A stretch of 64,000 nucleotides of DNA, taken from contig NZ_CP049857.1 in NCBI RefSeq assembly GCF_011299555.1, forward strand, positions 3,348,001-3,412,000. The letters run 5' to 3'. This stretch comes from Dysgonomonas sp. HDW5A. GTDB lineage: Bacteria > Bacteroidota > Bacteroidia > Bacteroidales > Dysgonomonadaceae. Of the stretch, positions 52,455-61,145 are shown piece after piece (position 1 is the stretch's first letter; each line of letters starts with the position of its first letter). The position numbers and the translations under genes are program-made. The notes under the pieces were generated by a model. The model saw only the letters and a program-made list of their open reading frames with translations. It had not been told where the DNA came from and did not search any database.

Positions 52455-53846
52455 ATGGCACTACATTTAGTAAACCCAGACAAAAACAGCAGTTTTTTTG
52501 ATGCTTATGCCGAATCGGCAGCAATTAATTCTATCCCTAAATTCAAAATTGCGGAAGAACCTAATGACCCGAAGGTTATACAAGACCTTTTGTTAGACGA
52601 ATTATTACTTGATGGTAATGCGAAGCAAAACCTTGCTACATTTTGTCAAACAGACCTTGATCCTCAGATACATTATTTAATGGACAAATGTATTGATAAG
52701 AACATGATCGATAAGGACGAATATCCTCAAACAGCCGAAATCGAAAACCGTTGTGTGCATATATTGGCTGACTTATGGAATTCACCTCAAAGTGCTGATA
52801 CTATCGGATGCTCTACAACCGGTTCGAGTGAAGCAGCTATGTTAGGTGGATTGGCTTTGAAATGGAAATGGAGAGAAAAACGCCGAAAAGAAGGTAAACC
52901 TACTGATAAGCCTAATATTATAACAGGACCTGTACAAATATGCTGGCATAAATTTGCACGTTATTTTGATGTCGAAATCCGTGAAATTCCTATGGATCAT
53001 GGACGTTTATTAATGACTCCCGAAGAAGTATTGAAAAGAGTAGATGAAAATACAATAGGTGTAGTTCCTACTTTTGGTGTTACATTTACATTAGAATACG
53101 AAGATGTAAAAGCCATTAATGATGCTTTAGATAAGCTGCAAAAAGAAACCGGACTGGATATTCCTATCCATGTGGATGCTGCCAGCGGCGGATTTATTGC
53201 TCCCTTCATTCAAAAAGATATTGTTTGGGATTTCAGATTACCACGTGTAAAATCAATTAATACATCAGGCCATAAGTTCGGATTATCGCCACTAGGTGTG
53301 GGTTGGGTAGTATGGCGCGAGAAAGAAGACTTACCTGAGGATCTGGTATTCAATGTAAATTACTTAGGAGGTAATATGCCTACTTTTGCACTGAACTTCT
53401 CTCGTCCCGGTGGACAAATTATAGCTCAATATTATAATCTTTTACGTCATGGCCGTCAAGGATATGCACGCATTCAGCAAGCATGTCTTAATCATGGAAT
53501 TTTCATTGCTCAGGAGGTCGAAAAATTAGGATTATTCGATTTATTATATGATGGCACATCGGCATTACCCGGAGCTGCGTGGATGTTGAAAAAAGGCACT
53601 AATCCCGGATTCAGTTTATATGACCTATCGGATCGTATGCGTAGTAGAGGATGGCAAATTGCATCATATACACTTCCATCCAATTGTGAGGATATGGTGA
53701 TACAACGAGTTTTAATCCGCCATGGGTTTAGTCATGACTTGGCACAATTGATGATTGATGATTTGAAACGTAGCATAGATTATTTCCAAAAACATCCGGT
53801 TACAAATATTTCCGAATCCGATGATCAAAATAGCTTCCATCATTAA
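52455..53846 (+). CDS. gadB: Glutamate decarboxylase
   Basis: 463-residue PLP enzyme converting glutamate to GABA and CO2 with consumption of a cytoplasmic proton, a classical acid-resistance reaction. Motifs: [36 protein letters not shown], the PLP lysine Lys274 in [20 protein letters not shown] and [20 protein letters not shown]. The C-terminus ([17 protein letters not shown]) is histidine-ending as in E. coli GadB. Length matches (466 in E. coli). No GadC antiporter or glutaminase gene is in the window; the next gene is a decayed aspartate-system chimera. It is driven by the shared island promoter. Confidence 0.96.
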   Translation: MALHLVNPDKNSSFFDAYAESAAINSIPKFKIAEEPNDPKVIQDLLLDELLLDGNAKQNLATFCQTDLDPQIHYLMDKCIDKNMIDKDEYPQTAEIENRCVHILADLWNSPQSADTIGCSTTGSSEAAMLGGLALKWKWREKRRKEGKPTDKPNIITGPVQICWHKFARYFDVEIREIPMDHGRLLMTPEEVLKRVDENTIGVVPTFGVTFTLEYEDVKAINDALDKLQKETGLDIPIHVDAASGGFIAPFIQKDIVWDFRLPRVKSINTSGHKFGLSPLGVGWVVWREKEDLPEDLVFNVNYLGGNMPTFALNFSRPGGQIIAQYYNLLRHGRQGYARIQQACLNHGIFIAQEVEKLGLFDLLYDGTSALPGAAWMLKKGTNPGFSLYDLSDRMRSRGWQIASYTLPSNCEDMVIQRVLIRHGFSHDLAQLMIDDLKRSIDYFQKHPVTNISESDDQNSFHH

Positions 53847-53885
53847 TTTGTGATTCGAATCATTTAAAAAAATAATTTCAATTAT

Positions 53886-54296
53886 ATGGAATGAATTATA
53901 AAAACAATGCAAGCCTCTCCCGAACTTGCCATATCCCTAACTCTGGCTCTTGGGGTTGCTCTCGGCAAAGTCAAGATAAAAGATTTTTCGTTGGGATCGG
54001 TCACGGGAGTTCTGCTTATGGGGGTATTGGTCGGACAATTGGATTTGTTAATATCCCCCACAGTTAAGTCAGCTTTTTTCCTGATCTTCTTATTTACAGT
54101 CGAACCGGTTGATATTGTTTTCCGATTGGCTGAAAAATCATCGGTCGTCTTACTGAATGGAGGTGGTTTTGCAGGCCCCGAATGGTCGGTTAGAGTTTCT
54201 TTGGCTAATCTTGAGAATAAAGATTACGAAGTTATTGGAAAACAACTATCCGAAACTATGCAAGAGTATGTAGAGGCTTGGAAGGAATCCAAATAA
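53886..54296 (+). pseudogene. aspT-aspD deletion chimera with nonsense codon
   Basis: The frame from ATG 53886 reads ATG GAA TGA ATT ATA, that is M-E-stop-I-I, where TGG would give the usual MEWII-type start of aspartate:alanine antiporters. From 53907 it is open for 129 codons. The first ~60 residues (SPELAISLTLALGVALGKVK, then VTGVLLMGVLVGQLDLLISP) match the first helices of AspT. After FLIFLF the sequence switches to VEPVDIVFRLAEKSSVVLLN and GGGFAGPEWSVRVSLANLEN, the C-terminus of aspartate 4-decarboxylase AspD. The simplest reading is an in-frame deletion that removed most of two adjacent genes. Neither function can survive. It follows gadB by 40 bp and is followed by a terminator. Family identification is by recall, not alignment. 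Confidence 0.8.
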
Positions 54297-54319
54297 GGCT
54301 CTTATCATTTTAGAGTGAA

Positions 54320-54352
54320 AAGATGTTGGTTGAGTTTTTAAACCAACATCTT
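54320..54352 (+). terminator. Terminator after gadB and the aspT-aspD remnant
   Basis: AAGATGTTGGTT (54320-54331) and AACCAACATCTT (54341-54352) form a perfect 12-bp stem with a 9-base loop, followed by ATTTTGTTG. Confidence 0.85.
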
Positions 54353-54463
54353 ATTTTGTTGTTAGACAGTGTTTTATAATTGTTTTTTTAGATATGTTTT
54401 CAGTATTAGCAAATCTTTTGTTGCTAAATAAAGACGTTGTTTCTAAAGTAGGTTAGATAGCTT

Positions 54464-54512
54464 ATTAGAAAATTATTAGAGTTAAGTAGTTGTATTTTAA
54501 TGATTTTCTAAT
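54464..54512 (+). promoter_or_regulatory. Island operator, copy 2 (Omp85-like gene)
   Basis: ATTAGAAAATTATTAGA starts at 54464 and TTTTAATGATTTTCTAAT occupies 54495-54512, again 31 bp apart. The first 15 bases are identical to copy 1. GAGTGTT downstream is also shared with copy 1. Confidence 0.8.
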
Positions 54513-54545
54513 TGGAAAGAGTGTTGTTGATATAGCAAATGCCTA

Positions 54546-54553
54546 TACTTTTG
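54546..54553 (+). promoter_or_regulatory. -7 promoter box for the Omp85-like gene
   Basis: TACTTTTG lies 51 bp after the start of the second operator element at 54495, the same spacing as for gadB. The 5' leader would be about 30 bases. Confidence 0.75.
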
Positions 54554-54587
54554 TATTAGAAACAAAATCTAAAACAACTTTTATATT

Positions 54588-55766
54588 ATGCGTACCCAAC
54601 TGGTAATTGTATTTCTTTTCTTAGGTTTATCTGCTCTGAATGCTCATACCGAATCGAAGCAAGATACTTTACATGTTCAACATAAAGAAAGTAAAGGAAT
54701 CATTGAGCCGATATATGACTATGTCGAAAAAACAGCTTTTCAATACTTAGAAAGCTCCAACGACAAGACATCGGATATTAAAGGCTTTAAGTTCTCGATA
54801 ATGGGAGGACCCTACTATTCGAATGAAACCAAAGTCGGTATGGGACTGATTGCTTCCGGATTATACCGTGTGAAGGGGTGTAGCGAAGATATGGCTCCAT
54901 CTAGTGTATCTTTATTTAGTAATATCACAACAGTTGGGGCTTATTCTTTCGGAGTAAAGGGAACCACTTTTTTTCCGGAGATGCGTTATTGGATTAATGC
55001 CAATGTCTCGTTTTCAGATACACCTCTTCGTTACTGGGGTATCGGATATGATGCAGGAAGTCAGGAAAATTACTCGACATACAACAATATGCAGAAAAAT
55101 ATAGAAGTTGATCTTTTTAAGAAAACAGGTAAATATTCAGCTTTGGGAATTATAACCAATGCAATGGAAGTGTCAGGCGTTAATTTTTCGGAAGTTAGTT
55201 TGCTGGGTAATGAAAGTCGAAAAGCGACAGCAGTAGGTGTTGGTCTTATAGCATCATACGACTCGAGGGATTTTATACCCAATCCATATAAAGGGATATA
55301 TGCTATGGCATCAAATACTTATTATGCAGGAGCTTTAGGAAGTACACATGGTTTTAATAAGATCGATCTAATATTCAGATGTTACAAACAAATACGAAAA
55401 GATACTATTCTGGCTTTTGATCTGGATGGCACTTTCAATATGGGTAATGTAAATTGGGGTATGATGGCATTAGTTGGAAGCCCGAATCAAATGAGAGGGT
55501 ATTACCAAGGACGTTATCGTGACAAGAAATTGATAGATACACAAGTAGAAATCCGTCAGCATGTTTATAAACGAAGTGGTGTAGTAGCTTGGGCAGGAGC
55601 GGGAAATGCTTTCTCTAAATTTTCGACCGTTCAATTGTGTCAAACACTTCCGACCTATGGTGCCGGTTATCGCTTCGAATTAAAAGAGAGAGTAAACCTT
55701 CGCCTTGACTACGGAAGAGGCAAAGACCAATCTGCATTTTATATTAATATAAATGAAGCATTTTAA
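54588..55766 (+). CDS. Omp85/BamA-like outer-membrane barrel without POTRA domains
   Basis: 392-residue outer-membrane protein with signal peptide (LSALNAH). The barrel has the Omp85 (surface antigen D15) pattern: FKFSIMGGPYYSNETKVGMG, LIASYDSRDFIPNPYKGIYA, the loop-6-like motif GSPNQMRGYYQGRYRDK and VVAWAGAGNAFSKF, ending YININEAF. Residues 20-65 contain no POTRA-like repeats, so it cannot be a normal BamA; it belongs with the short patatin-type or orphan barrel group. It is 90 bp upstream of marC and is driven by the island promoter. Confidence 0.82.
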   Translation: MRTQLVIVFLFLGLSALNAHTESKQDTLHVQHKESKGIIEPIYDYVEKTAFQYLESSNDKTSDIKGFKFSIMGGPYYSNETKVGMGLIASGLYRVKGCSEDMAPSSVSLFSNITTVGAYSFGVKGTTFFPEMRYWINANVSFSDTPLRYWGIGYDAGSQENYSTYNNMQKNIEVDLFKKTGKYSALGIITNAMEVSGVNFSEVSLLGNESRKATAVGVGLIASYDSRDFIPNPYKGIYAMASNTYYAGALGSTHGFNKIDLIFRCYKQIRKDTILAFDLDGTFNMGNVNWGMMALVGSPNQMRGYYQGRYRDKKLIDTQVEIRQHVYKRSGVVAWAGAGNAFSKFSTVQLCQTLPTYGAGYRFELKERVNLRLDYGRGKDQSAFYININEAF

Positions 55767-55856
55767 GAGCTTGCTCAAATTTGCTTGCTAGATAAATAAT
55801 AGCTATTTTCCCTAAAAAAGAGATTTGAACCGAGACTTTAATAAAAAATAGAAATC

Positions 55857-56531
55857 ATGTCAATAAGCAATCTGTTATTTATATTTTCGTCATCTTTTAT
55901 GGCTTTGTTTCCTGTAATAAATCCACTGGGAAATAGTTTTATTGTGAATGGATTTTTAACCGGCCTGAATGATCAGCAACGAAAATCAGCTATTCGGAAA
56001 ATTGTTACAAACTACCTTTTGATCGGTATAGGAACTTTAGTAATAGGGCATCTGTTTTTATTACTTTTCGGTCTGGCTATCCCCGTTATACAGTTGGGTG
56101 GGGGAATACTTATCTGCAAAACAGCAATGGCATTGCTCTCTGATGCAGGAACTACAAGTAATGATGAACCTAAACAAACCCTAGATAATCCCAAATGGAA
56201 AGAAATAGAACGGAAATTATTTTATCCTATAACTTTTCCGATGAGCATTGGCCCCGGAAGTATATCTGTCATCTTTACCTTAATGGCATCTGCAAGTATT
56301 AAAGGCAGTTTTATAAAGACAGGAATAAATTATTCTGTTATTGCTCTTGCTATTATTTGTATGGCGAGTATGCTTTATATATTTCTTAGTCAAGGCCGCA
56401 AAATGATGGAAAAACTGGGCACTGCAGGTAACTTGATTATTAATAAATTAGTAGCCTTCTTTACCTTTTGTATCGGTATACAAATAATTGTTACAGGTAT
56501 ATCAACTATTTTCCATGTAGATATTCTGTAA
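55857..56531 (+). CDS. marC: MarC-family integral membrane protein
   Basis: 224-residue inner-membrane protein with six helices. Family motifs are SSFMALFPVINPLGNSFIVN near the start, LQLGGGILICKTAMALL-like (VIQLGGGILICKTAMALLSD) in the middle and FYPITFPMSIGPGSISVIFT, then FFTFCIGIQIIVTGISTIFH at the end. The biochemical function of MarC proteins is not established. It is convergent with the sensor kinase gene (43 bp between stops) and probably shares the transcript of the Omp85-like gene. Confidence 0.9.
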   Translation: MSISNLLFIFSSSFMALFPVINPLGNSFIVNGFLTGLNDQQRKSAIRKIVTNYLLIGIGTLVIGHLFLLLFGLAIPVIQLGGGILICKTAMALLSDAGTTSNDEPKQTLDNPKWKEIERKLFYPITFPMSIGPGSISVIFTLMASASIKGSFIKTGINYSVIALAIICMASMLYIFLSQGRKMMEKLGTAGNLIINKLVAFFTFCIGIQIIVTGISTIFHVDIL

Positions 56532-56574
56532 AAAATCAAGCAAAAGAATAAAAGCGAATATTCCTTATGGTGAA

Positions 56575-57906
56575 TTAGCTTAATTCGATACGAAAAGTAG
56601 TACCTTCTCCAACAACCGAAGTAAGAGTGATCTCTCCTTTATGTAAAGTTATTACTCTTTTTACAAGAGCTAATCCGATACCATTTCCTTGTGCGAAATT
56701 TTTGTTGCTTCCTCTGTAGAATGGTGTAAACAGATGATCTATTTCACTTTCAGGAATACCGATTCCGGTATCCGAAAATTGTAGTATTATTTTTTTTGAT
56801 TTGGATGTGATTTTAACTGTCGAAGTTTTATTCTCCGAATATTTGCAATTATTCTCCATTAAGTTGGCAAAAGCCATCCTTAATAAATACTCATTGCCTT
56901 TAATGGTAAGTTCCGAGTCTTCATTAATTTCCAGATTGAAAATTAGTTCAATGTTATATTCCTTATTGCCTTTCAAAACTAACTCTCTTGCATCTAAAAG
57001 TATTTCATCTACCCGAACAATGCTCATCGATATCTTACTCTCGTCATAACTTGCTTTTGCAAGATCTAATAAACCATTTAGAAATATAATTACTTTATGG
57101 GTATCCTGACGCGAATTGATAAGTGTTTGCTTATACTCTTCTAAAGTACGGTCTTTTAATAAAGCCAGATCTATTTCTCCAATCAGTATAGCCAGAGGTG
57201 TTTGTAGCTCGTGAGAAACATTACTGACAAACATCTTCTGTGATTCGAAAGATGCTTCTATAATATCCAGAGCCTTATTAAACGAACCGGCTAACTCTCC
57301 AAACTCATCACTCTCGTTATATCCAATAAGACGTAAATGAAGGTTATTTGCTGTAATGTCTTTCATTTTATTGGATATCTTGGCGACAGGCTTTAATACC
57401 GATTTTGCCAAAAAGTAGCCTAAAGCACAAGCCGATAAAAGCGAAACTAAACTCAATATCAAAAGATATATGGCTAGTTTACTCATTTTGGCATGTCCAT
57501 AACTATCGTATGCAGAGGTTATTATAATGTAGTTGTTCTTCTGATACGAAAATATAAAGCCAATAGTTTGATATTTCCCGTCATTAAGCTTCAGATCTTC
57601 TTTTTTGAGCCGTATATCATCTAATAATTCGCGAGAATGTGGTTTTGCACTTGTATTTTCTGCATCACTATAGAGGAGACCATAATTTTCATCATAAATC
57701 CAGACATCTACTTTATCCATCTCTTCGTTAGAAGCTTTTGCTTTAAAATAAAGATTAGCTCTGGACATTCCTTCTTTCTTTAAATCAACATAGAACTCCG
57801 TTTTCCTGACTTGAGTAGATATGATGTAGTTTAAAGCTACAAATATGAGCATAAGAGCTGTTATGACAACTGTTATACGAAGGGCTATTTTAGTCCGGAT
57901 TTTCAT
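56575..57906 (-). CDS. Sensor histidine kinase of the island two-component system
   Basis: 443-residue membrane kinase. First helix about residues 8-30 (ALRITVVITALMLIFVALNY), a ~110-residue periplasmic sensor, second helix about residues 143-168, HAMP linker, the phosphoacceptor His232 in FVSNVSHELQTPLAILIGEI, and an HATPase domain with the N box ANLMENNCKYSE and G boxes FSDTGIGIPESEIDH and GNGIGLALVKRV. The ATG overlaps the regulator stop by 4 bases, so the pair is translated together. The sensor domain has no recognisable ligand fold. Confidence 0.93.
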   Translation of the reverse strand: MKIRTKIALRITVVITALMLIFVALNYIISTQVRKTEFYVDLKKEGMSRANLYFKAKASNEEMDKVDVWIYDENYGLLYSDAENTSAKPHSRELLDDIRLKKEDLKLNDGKYQTIGFIFSYQKNNYIIITSAYDSYGHAKMSKLAIYLLILSLVSLLSACALGYFLAKSVLKPVAKISNKMKDITANNLHLRLIGYNESDEFGELAGSFNKALDIIEASFESQKMFVSNVSHELQTPLAILIGEIDLALLKDRTLEEYKQTLINSRQDTHKVIIFLNGLLDLAKASYDESKISMSIVRVDEILLDARELVLKGNKEYNIELIFNLEINEDSELTIKGNEYLLRMAFANLMENNCKYSENKTSTVKITSKSKKIILQFSDTGIGIPESEIDHLFTPFYRGSNKNFAQGNGIGLALVKRVITLHKGEITLTSVVGEGTTFRIELS

Positions 57907-58592
57907 TCTTCTTGTTTTAATATAAAACCTAATCCTTGGCGGGTATGTATTAGTTTTTTGTCAAAACCCTTGTCTATTTTCGATCTCAAATAATTGATAT
58001 ATACATCAATAAAATTAGTTCCTGTATTGAAATGAGTGTCCCATACCTTTTCAGCAATTTCCGTACGACTTAGTATCCTTTCTGTATTCATCATCATATA
58101 TCTTAAGAGGTTAAACTCCTTGGGAGTGAGCTTCATCTCTTTTCCGTCTCTGAATACCGTTTTGGTATCTATATCGAGTCTAATGTCGGCATATTCTAAA
58201 TGATCGGCTTCAGATGCGCTTTCATTAGTGCCTTTTCTTTTTAGTAATATATTTACACGGGCATTTAATTCCCTCAAATCAAACGGTTTTACCATGTAGT
58301 CATCGGCTCCTGCGTCAAAACCATCTAATTTATCATCAGTGGCACCCAGTGCGGTAAGCATGATAATGGGTACGTGAGGTTGTACTTTGCGTATTTCTTT
58401 ACACAATTCAAAACCATTGAGATGGGGTAGAATTATATCTGTAATAATCAAGTCATAAGCGTGTGAATTGACAAGGCGTCGCCCCATTTCACCATCAAAA
58501 GCTAAAGTTACAAAATAACCAAACTCTTCGAGCCCTTTTTGGAGCAGCTCGGCTATACGTTGTTCGTCCTCTACTACCAGTATTTTTTTCAT
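57903..58592 (-). CDS. OmpR-family response regulator of the island
   Basis: 229-residue response regulator. The receiver domain is KKILVVEDEQRIAELLQKGL with phosphoacceptor Asp52 in LIITDIILPHLNG, then LTALGATDDKLDGFDAGADD and the conserved Lys in DYMVKPFDLRELNARV. The C-terminal winged helix is of the OmpR type (ELTPKEFNLLRYMMMN-like, LTPKEFNLLRYMMMNTERIL then NFIDVYINYLRSKIDKGF). The ATG at 58590-58592 is chosen because it directly starts MKKILVVEDE; an upstream ATG adds 28 non-conserved residues. Family members bind tandem repeats one helical turn apart, the layout of the island operators. Confidence 0.94.
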   Translation of the reverse strand: MKKILVVEDEQRIAELLQKGLEEFGYFVTLAFDGEMGRRLVNSHAYDLIITDIILPHLNGFELCKEIRKVQPHVPIIMLTALGATDDKLDGFDAGADDYMVKPFDLRELNARVNILLKRKGTNESASEADHLEYADIRLDIDTKTVFRDGKEMKLTPKEFNLLRYMMMNTERILSRTEIAEKVWDTHFNTGTNFIDVYINYLRSKIDKGFDKKLIHTRQGLGFILKQEE

Positions 58593-58782
58593 AAATAAGG
58601 AATTATTATTATTAATAACAACATTTAGTTTTTTAAGTTCGATTTTCTTAAACTTCTTATACAGCCTGCTGTTCAAATATATTTTTGTATTTGAGTATTG
58701 ACTATAATATACATTATATCGTCCTCTTTCTCAGCCATAAATAAATGTATAAAAAAACGATTCTTAATAGTTTTAGGCAGGT

Positions 58783-58831
58783 ATTAGAAATGTATTAGAG
58801 TCAACTGATTGAATTCTAATTACTTTCTAAT
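58783..58831 (+). promoter_or_regulatory. Island operator, copy 3 (secreted acylase)
   Basis: ATTAGAAATGTATTAGAG starts at 58783 and TTCTAATTACTTTCTAAT occupies 58814-58831, 31 bp apart as in copies 1 and 2. It lies between the divergent response regulator and acylase genes, so it could also affect the regulator gene. Confidence 0.8.
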
Positions 58832-58864
58832 TGTTTCTCTTCTTCGTTTTCATAGCAATGTATC

Positions 58865-58872
58865 TACTTTTG
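58865..58872 (+). promoter_or_regulatory. -7 promoter box for the secreted acylase
   Basis: TACTTTTG lies 51 bp after the start of the second operator element at 58814, the third occurrence of the same spacing. The 5' leader would be about 125 bases. Confidence 0.75.
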
Positions 58873-58996
58873 TAATACAAATTTATACAATATTTGATTG
58901 AATGAAATTATTCAGAGATAGAGTCGAAATAATTTATACAATGAGATCTATCTGAAAATTAAAAGAAACTTGAATATATTATTAAAATAACAAATT

Positions 58997-60040
58997 ATGA
59001 AAAAAGTATTTATCTTTTTATGCACCTTGGCTACAATAAGTTTAGCGTCAAAAGTAGAAGCCTGCACAAGAGTGGTTTATACAGGAACTGAAGGAATTGT
59101 TGTAACCGGTCGTACTATGGATTGGAAAACAGAACTATACAGTAATATCTGGGTATTCCCTAGAGGAATGGAAAGAAACGGCGAAACAGGTCGGAATTCA
59201 TTGAAATGGACATCCAAATATGGCAGTGTAGTAACCTCTGCTTTTGAAATAGCCAGTACTGATGGTATGAACGAAAAAGGATTGGTCGCTAACCTCCTTT
59301 GGCTGCCCGAATCGCAATATCCCGTGAGAGATCAGAGCAAACCGGGGCTGACAATTTCCGCTTGGGTACAGTATATGCTGGATAATTTTGCAACAGTAAA
59401 CGAGGCTGTCTCTTTTGCACAGGAAGATAGTTTTCAGGTAGCATCGGATAAGATGCCCGACGGATCGAGAATGGCAACCTTGCACCTTTCTATATCAGAT
59501 GCCACAGGCGATAATGCTATTTTCGAATATATAGATGGCAAGTTGATTATTCACCATAGCATGGATTACAAGGTAATGACCAATTCTCCGACGTATGACA
59601 AACAACTGGCTTTGAATGATTACTGGAAATCAATCGGAGGATTGACATTCCTGCCCGGAACCAATCGGGCAGCAGACCGTTTTGCCCGTGCCAGTTTTTA
59701 TGTTGATGTAATCCCTAAAACTGATAACGAAAAATTAGCAGTTGCCAGTGTATTCAGTGTAATTCGAAATGTATCTGTTCCTTACGGAATATCGACTCCC
59801 GAAAGCCCTGAAATTTCTTCGACTCAATGGAGAACAGTATCGGACAGTAAAAATCTGACTTACTTTTTTGAATCGAGTCTGACTCCGAATACTTTTTGGG
59901 TAAATCTTCAGGATATGAATCTGGAGAAAGGTGCTCCTGTATTGAAACTGTCTATTGCCAATGGCGAAACATACAATGGCAATACAGCGAAAGACTTTAA
60001 AGTGGCACAGCCTTTTAAATTTCTGGGAGTACAGGACTGA
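58997..60040 (+). CDS. Choloylglycine hydrolase/penicillin V acylase family, exported form
   Basis: 347-residue Ntn-hydrolase with a signal peptide MKKVFIFLCTLATISLASKV-EA, so that signal peptidase cleavage would expose the Cys23 nucleophile. The rest is nearly identical to the protein at 50974-51954, with about 37 substitutions, the densest being VEGGT against AQEDS after EAVSF. Conserved Arg and Asp follow in GRTMDW. This copy should act in the periplasm or outside, the other in the cytoplasm. A TACTTTTG promoter with island operator precedes it, and a terminator follows 12 bp after the stop. Confidence 0.94.
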   Translation: MKKVFIFLCTLATISLASKVEACTRVVYTGTEGIVVTGRTMDWKTELYSNIWVFPRGMERNGETGRNSLKWTSKYGSVVTSAFEIASTDGMNEKGLVANLLWLPESQYPVRDQSKPGLTISAWVQYMLDNFATVNEAVSFAQEDSFQVASDKMPDGSRMATLHLSISDATGDNAIFEYIDGKLIIHHSMDYKVMTNSPTYDKQLALNDYWKSIGGLTFLPGTNRAADRFARASFYVDVIPKTDNEKLAVASVFSVIRNVSVPYGISTPESPEISSTQWRTVSDSKNLTYFFESSLTPNTFWVNLQDMNLEKGAPVLKLSIANGETYNGNTAKDFKVAQPFKFLGVQD

Positions 60041-60052
60041 TATACAAAAAGA

Positions 60053-60083
60053 GAAAAAGTCTATTTTTTGGATAGACTTTTTC
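60053..60083 (+). terminator. Terminator after the exported acylase
   Basis: GAAAAAGTCTA (60053-60063) pairs with TAGACTTTTTC (60073-60083), an 11-bp perfect stem with a 9-base loop. The descending arm itself supplies a T-run. Confidence 0.85.
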
Positions 60084-60406
60084 GACTTCCTTCTATGGGT
60101 TTACAGATGAAACATTTTGGTTTCTCTTTAATAAATATGCATTTAACTTTTCCGGCTCTGTTTTCTTAATGACTTTGGTTGAGGTTCTTATAGTTATACA
60201 GTCATTTATTCTGAGCCATCTTCATCAAAGAGTATTATATCTCTATCTCCTTAAGAGAATTGGATAAATACTTAATCTAAAAAACAATTCCTGTTCTATA
60301 TGCCGGATCTTATTTTCTGGCATACTACTGCAAAGATTTTTTCTCTTCAGAAAAAGTCATGGGTGCCTCATTGTATTTTATAACAAAGATTAGAAAAAAG
60401 AACGTC
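60084..60406. other. Upstream region of the ECF sigma genes, mostly featureless
   Basis: About 320 bp without a convincing ORF. A short hairpin-like pair, ATGCC/GGCAT around 60299-60323, is the only structure seen. It presumably holds the first sigma gene promoter. Confidence 0.5.
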
Positions 60407-60952
60407 ATGAATAACCAATTAACAGACAGATTAATAGAAGACTTGAAAGGAGGTGATCACAAAGCATACGAAAGTATATTTATGACCTATTTTCCGAAAG
60501 TGAAATATTATATAAACGGCTTTGTTAAATCAATAGACATTGCCGAAGAGTTAACACAGAATGTGTTTCTAAAGATATGGGAGAATCGCCAATCTCTGAT
60601 AATATCAGTGAAAGGATTCGATTCTTATGTTTTTACTATCGCTTATCGGCAAACCATTGATTATATACGAAGTAAGCAAGTGCGAGAATCATTTTATAAC
60701 GATCAGATGATTCAGCAGCCGGATACAGTTTGCACTGAAGATGAATATATAGCAGAAGAAACAAGATTGCTGGTAGAAATGGAGATAGAGAATATGCCCG
60801 AAAAATGCCGGAAAATATACAAAATGAGTAGAAATGAGGGAATTCCTAATTATAAAATAGCTGAGCAATTAAATGTAAGTCAAAGAACGGTCGAAAACCA
60901 GTTGAGCTTGGCAATGAAAAAGATCAAGGCTATACTGGGGCTTTTCTGTTGA
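60407..60952 (+). CDS. ECF sigma-70 factor, first tandem copy
   Basis: 181-residue extracytoplasmic-function sigma factor of the Bacteroidetes type that pairs with FecR anti-sigma factors. Region 2 is AYESIFMTYFPKVKYYINGF and LTQNVFLKIWENRQSL, with YVFTIAYRQTIDYIRSKQVR. Region 4 is MPEKCRKIYKMSRNEGIPNY and QRTVENQLSLAMKKIKAILG. The ATG at 60407 aligns with the second copy; an in-frame ATG 16 codons upstream is less likely. It is about three-quarters identical to the second copy, 193 bp downstream, which indicates tandem duplication. Confidence 0.9.
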   Translation: MNNQLTDRLIEDLKGGDHKAYESIFMTYFPKVKYYINGFVKSIDIAEELTQNVFLKIWENRQSLIISVKGFDSYVFTIAYRQTIDYIRSKQVRESFYNDQMIQQPDTVCTEDEYIAEETRLLVEMEIENMPEKCRKIYKMSRNEGIPNYKIAEQLNVSQRTVENQLSLAMKKIKAILGLFC

Positions 60953-61018
60953 GAAAAAAAATGAAATTATTATTTAAAACATCTGTGTTAAAAAATGTAA
61001 AATATTAATTTGTAAACC

Positions 61019-61057
61019 GTGCGTAGCTATAGACTTCCCCGTTTTCTATTATAGGGG
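61019..61057 (+). repeat. Conserved post-sigma block, copy 1
   Basis: GTGCGTA, AGACTT, CCGTTTT and ATAG occur at the same spacing as in copy 2 (61779-61817), about 30 matches in 39 positions. Further on, TAATAAATCA (61106-61115) resembles TAATGAATCA at the fecR start, as if a fecR start had been lost here. Confidence 0.6.
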
Positions 61058-61145
61058 ACGATAAACATTTAGGCATACTGAAAATGCTTGATGTGAAAAA
61101 ATGGATAATAAATCAATAATTTTCTAAAAATAATCTAATTATTCT

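Noticed and set aside
54588-55766. True BamA assembly protein
   Set aside because: Only about 45 residues precede the barrel, too few for POTRA domains, so it cannot be the essential BamA.
60359-60406. Upstream ATG as start of the first sigma factor
   Set aside because: The extra 16 residues are not found in the second copy, and the ATG at 60407 aligns with the start of that copy.
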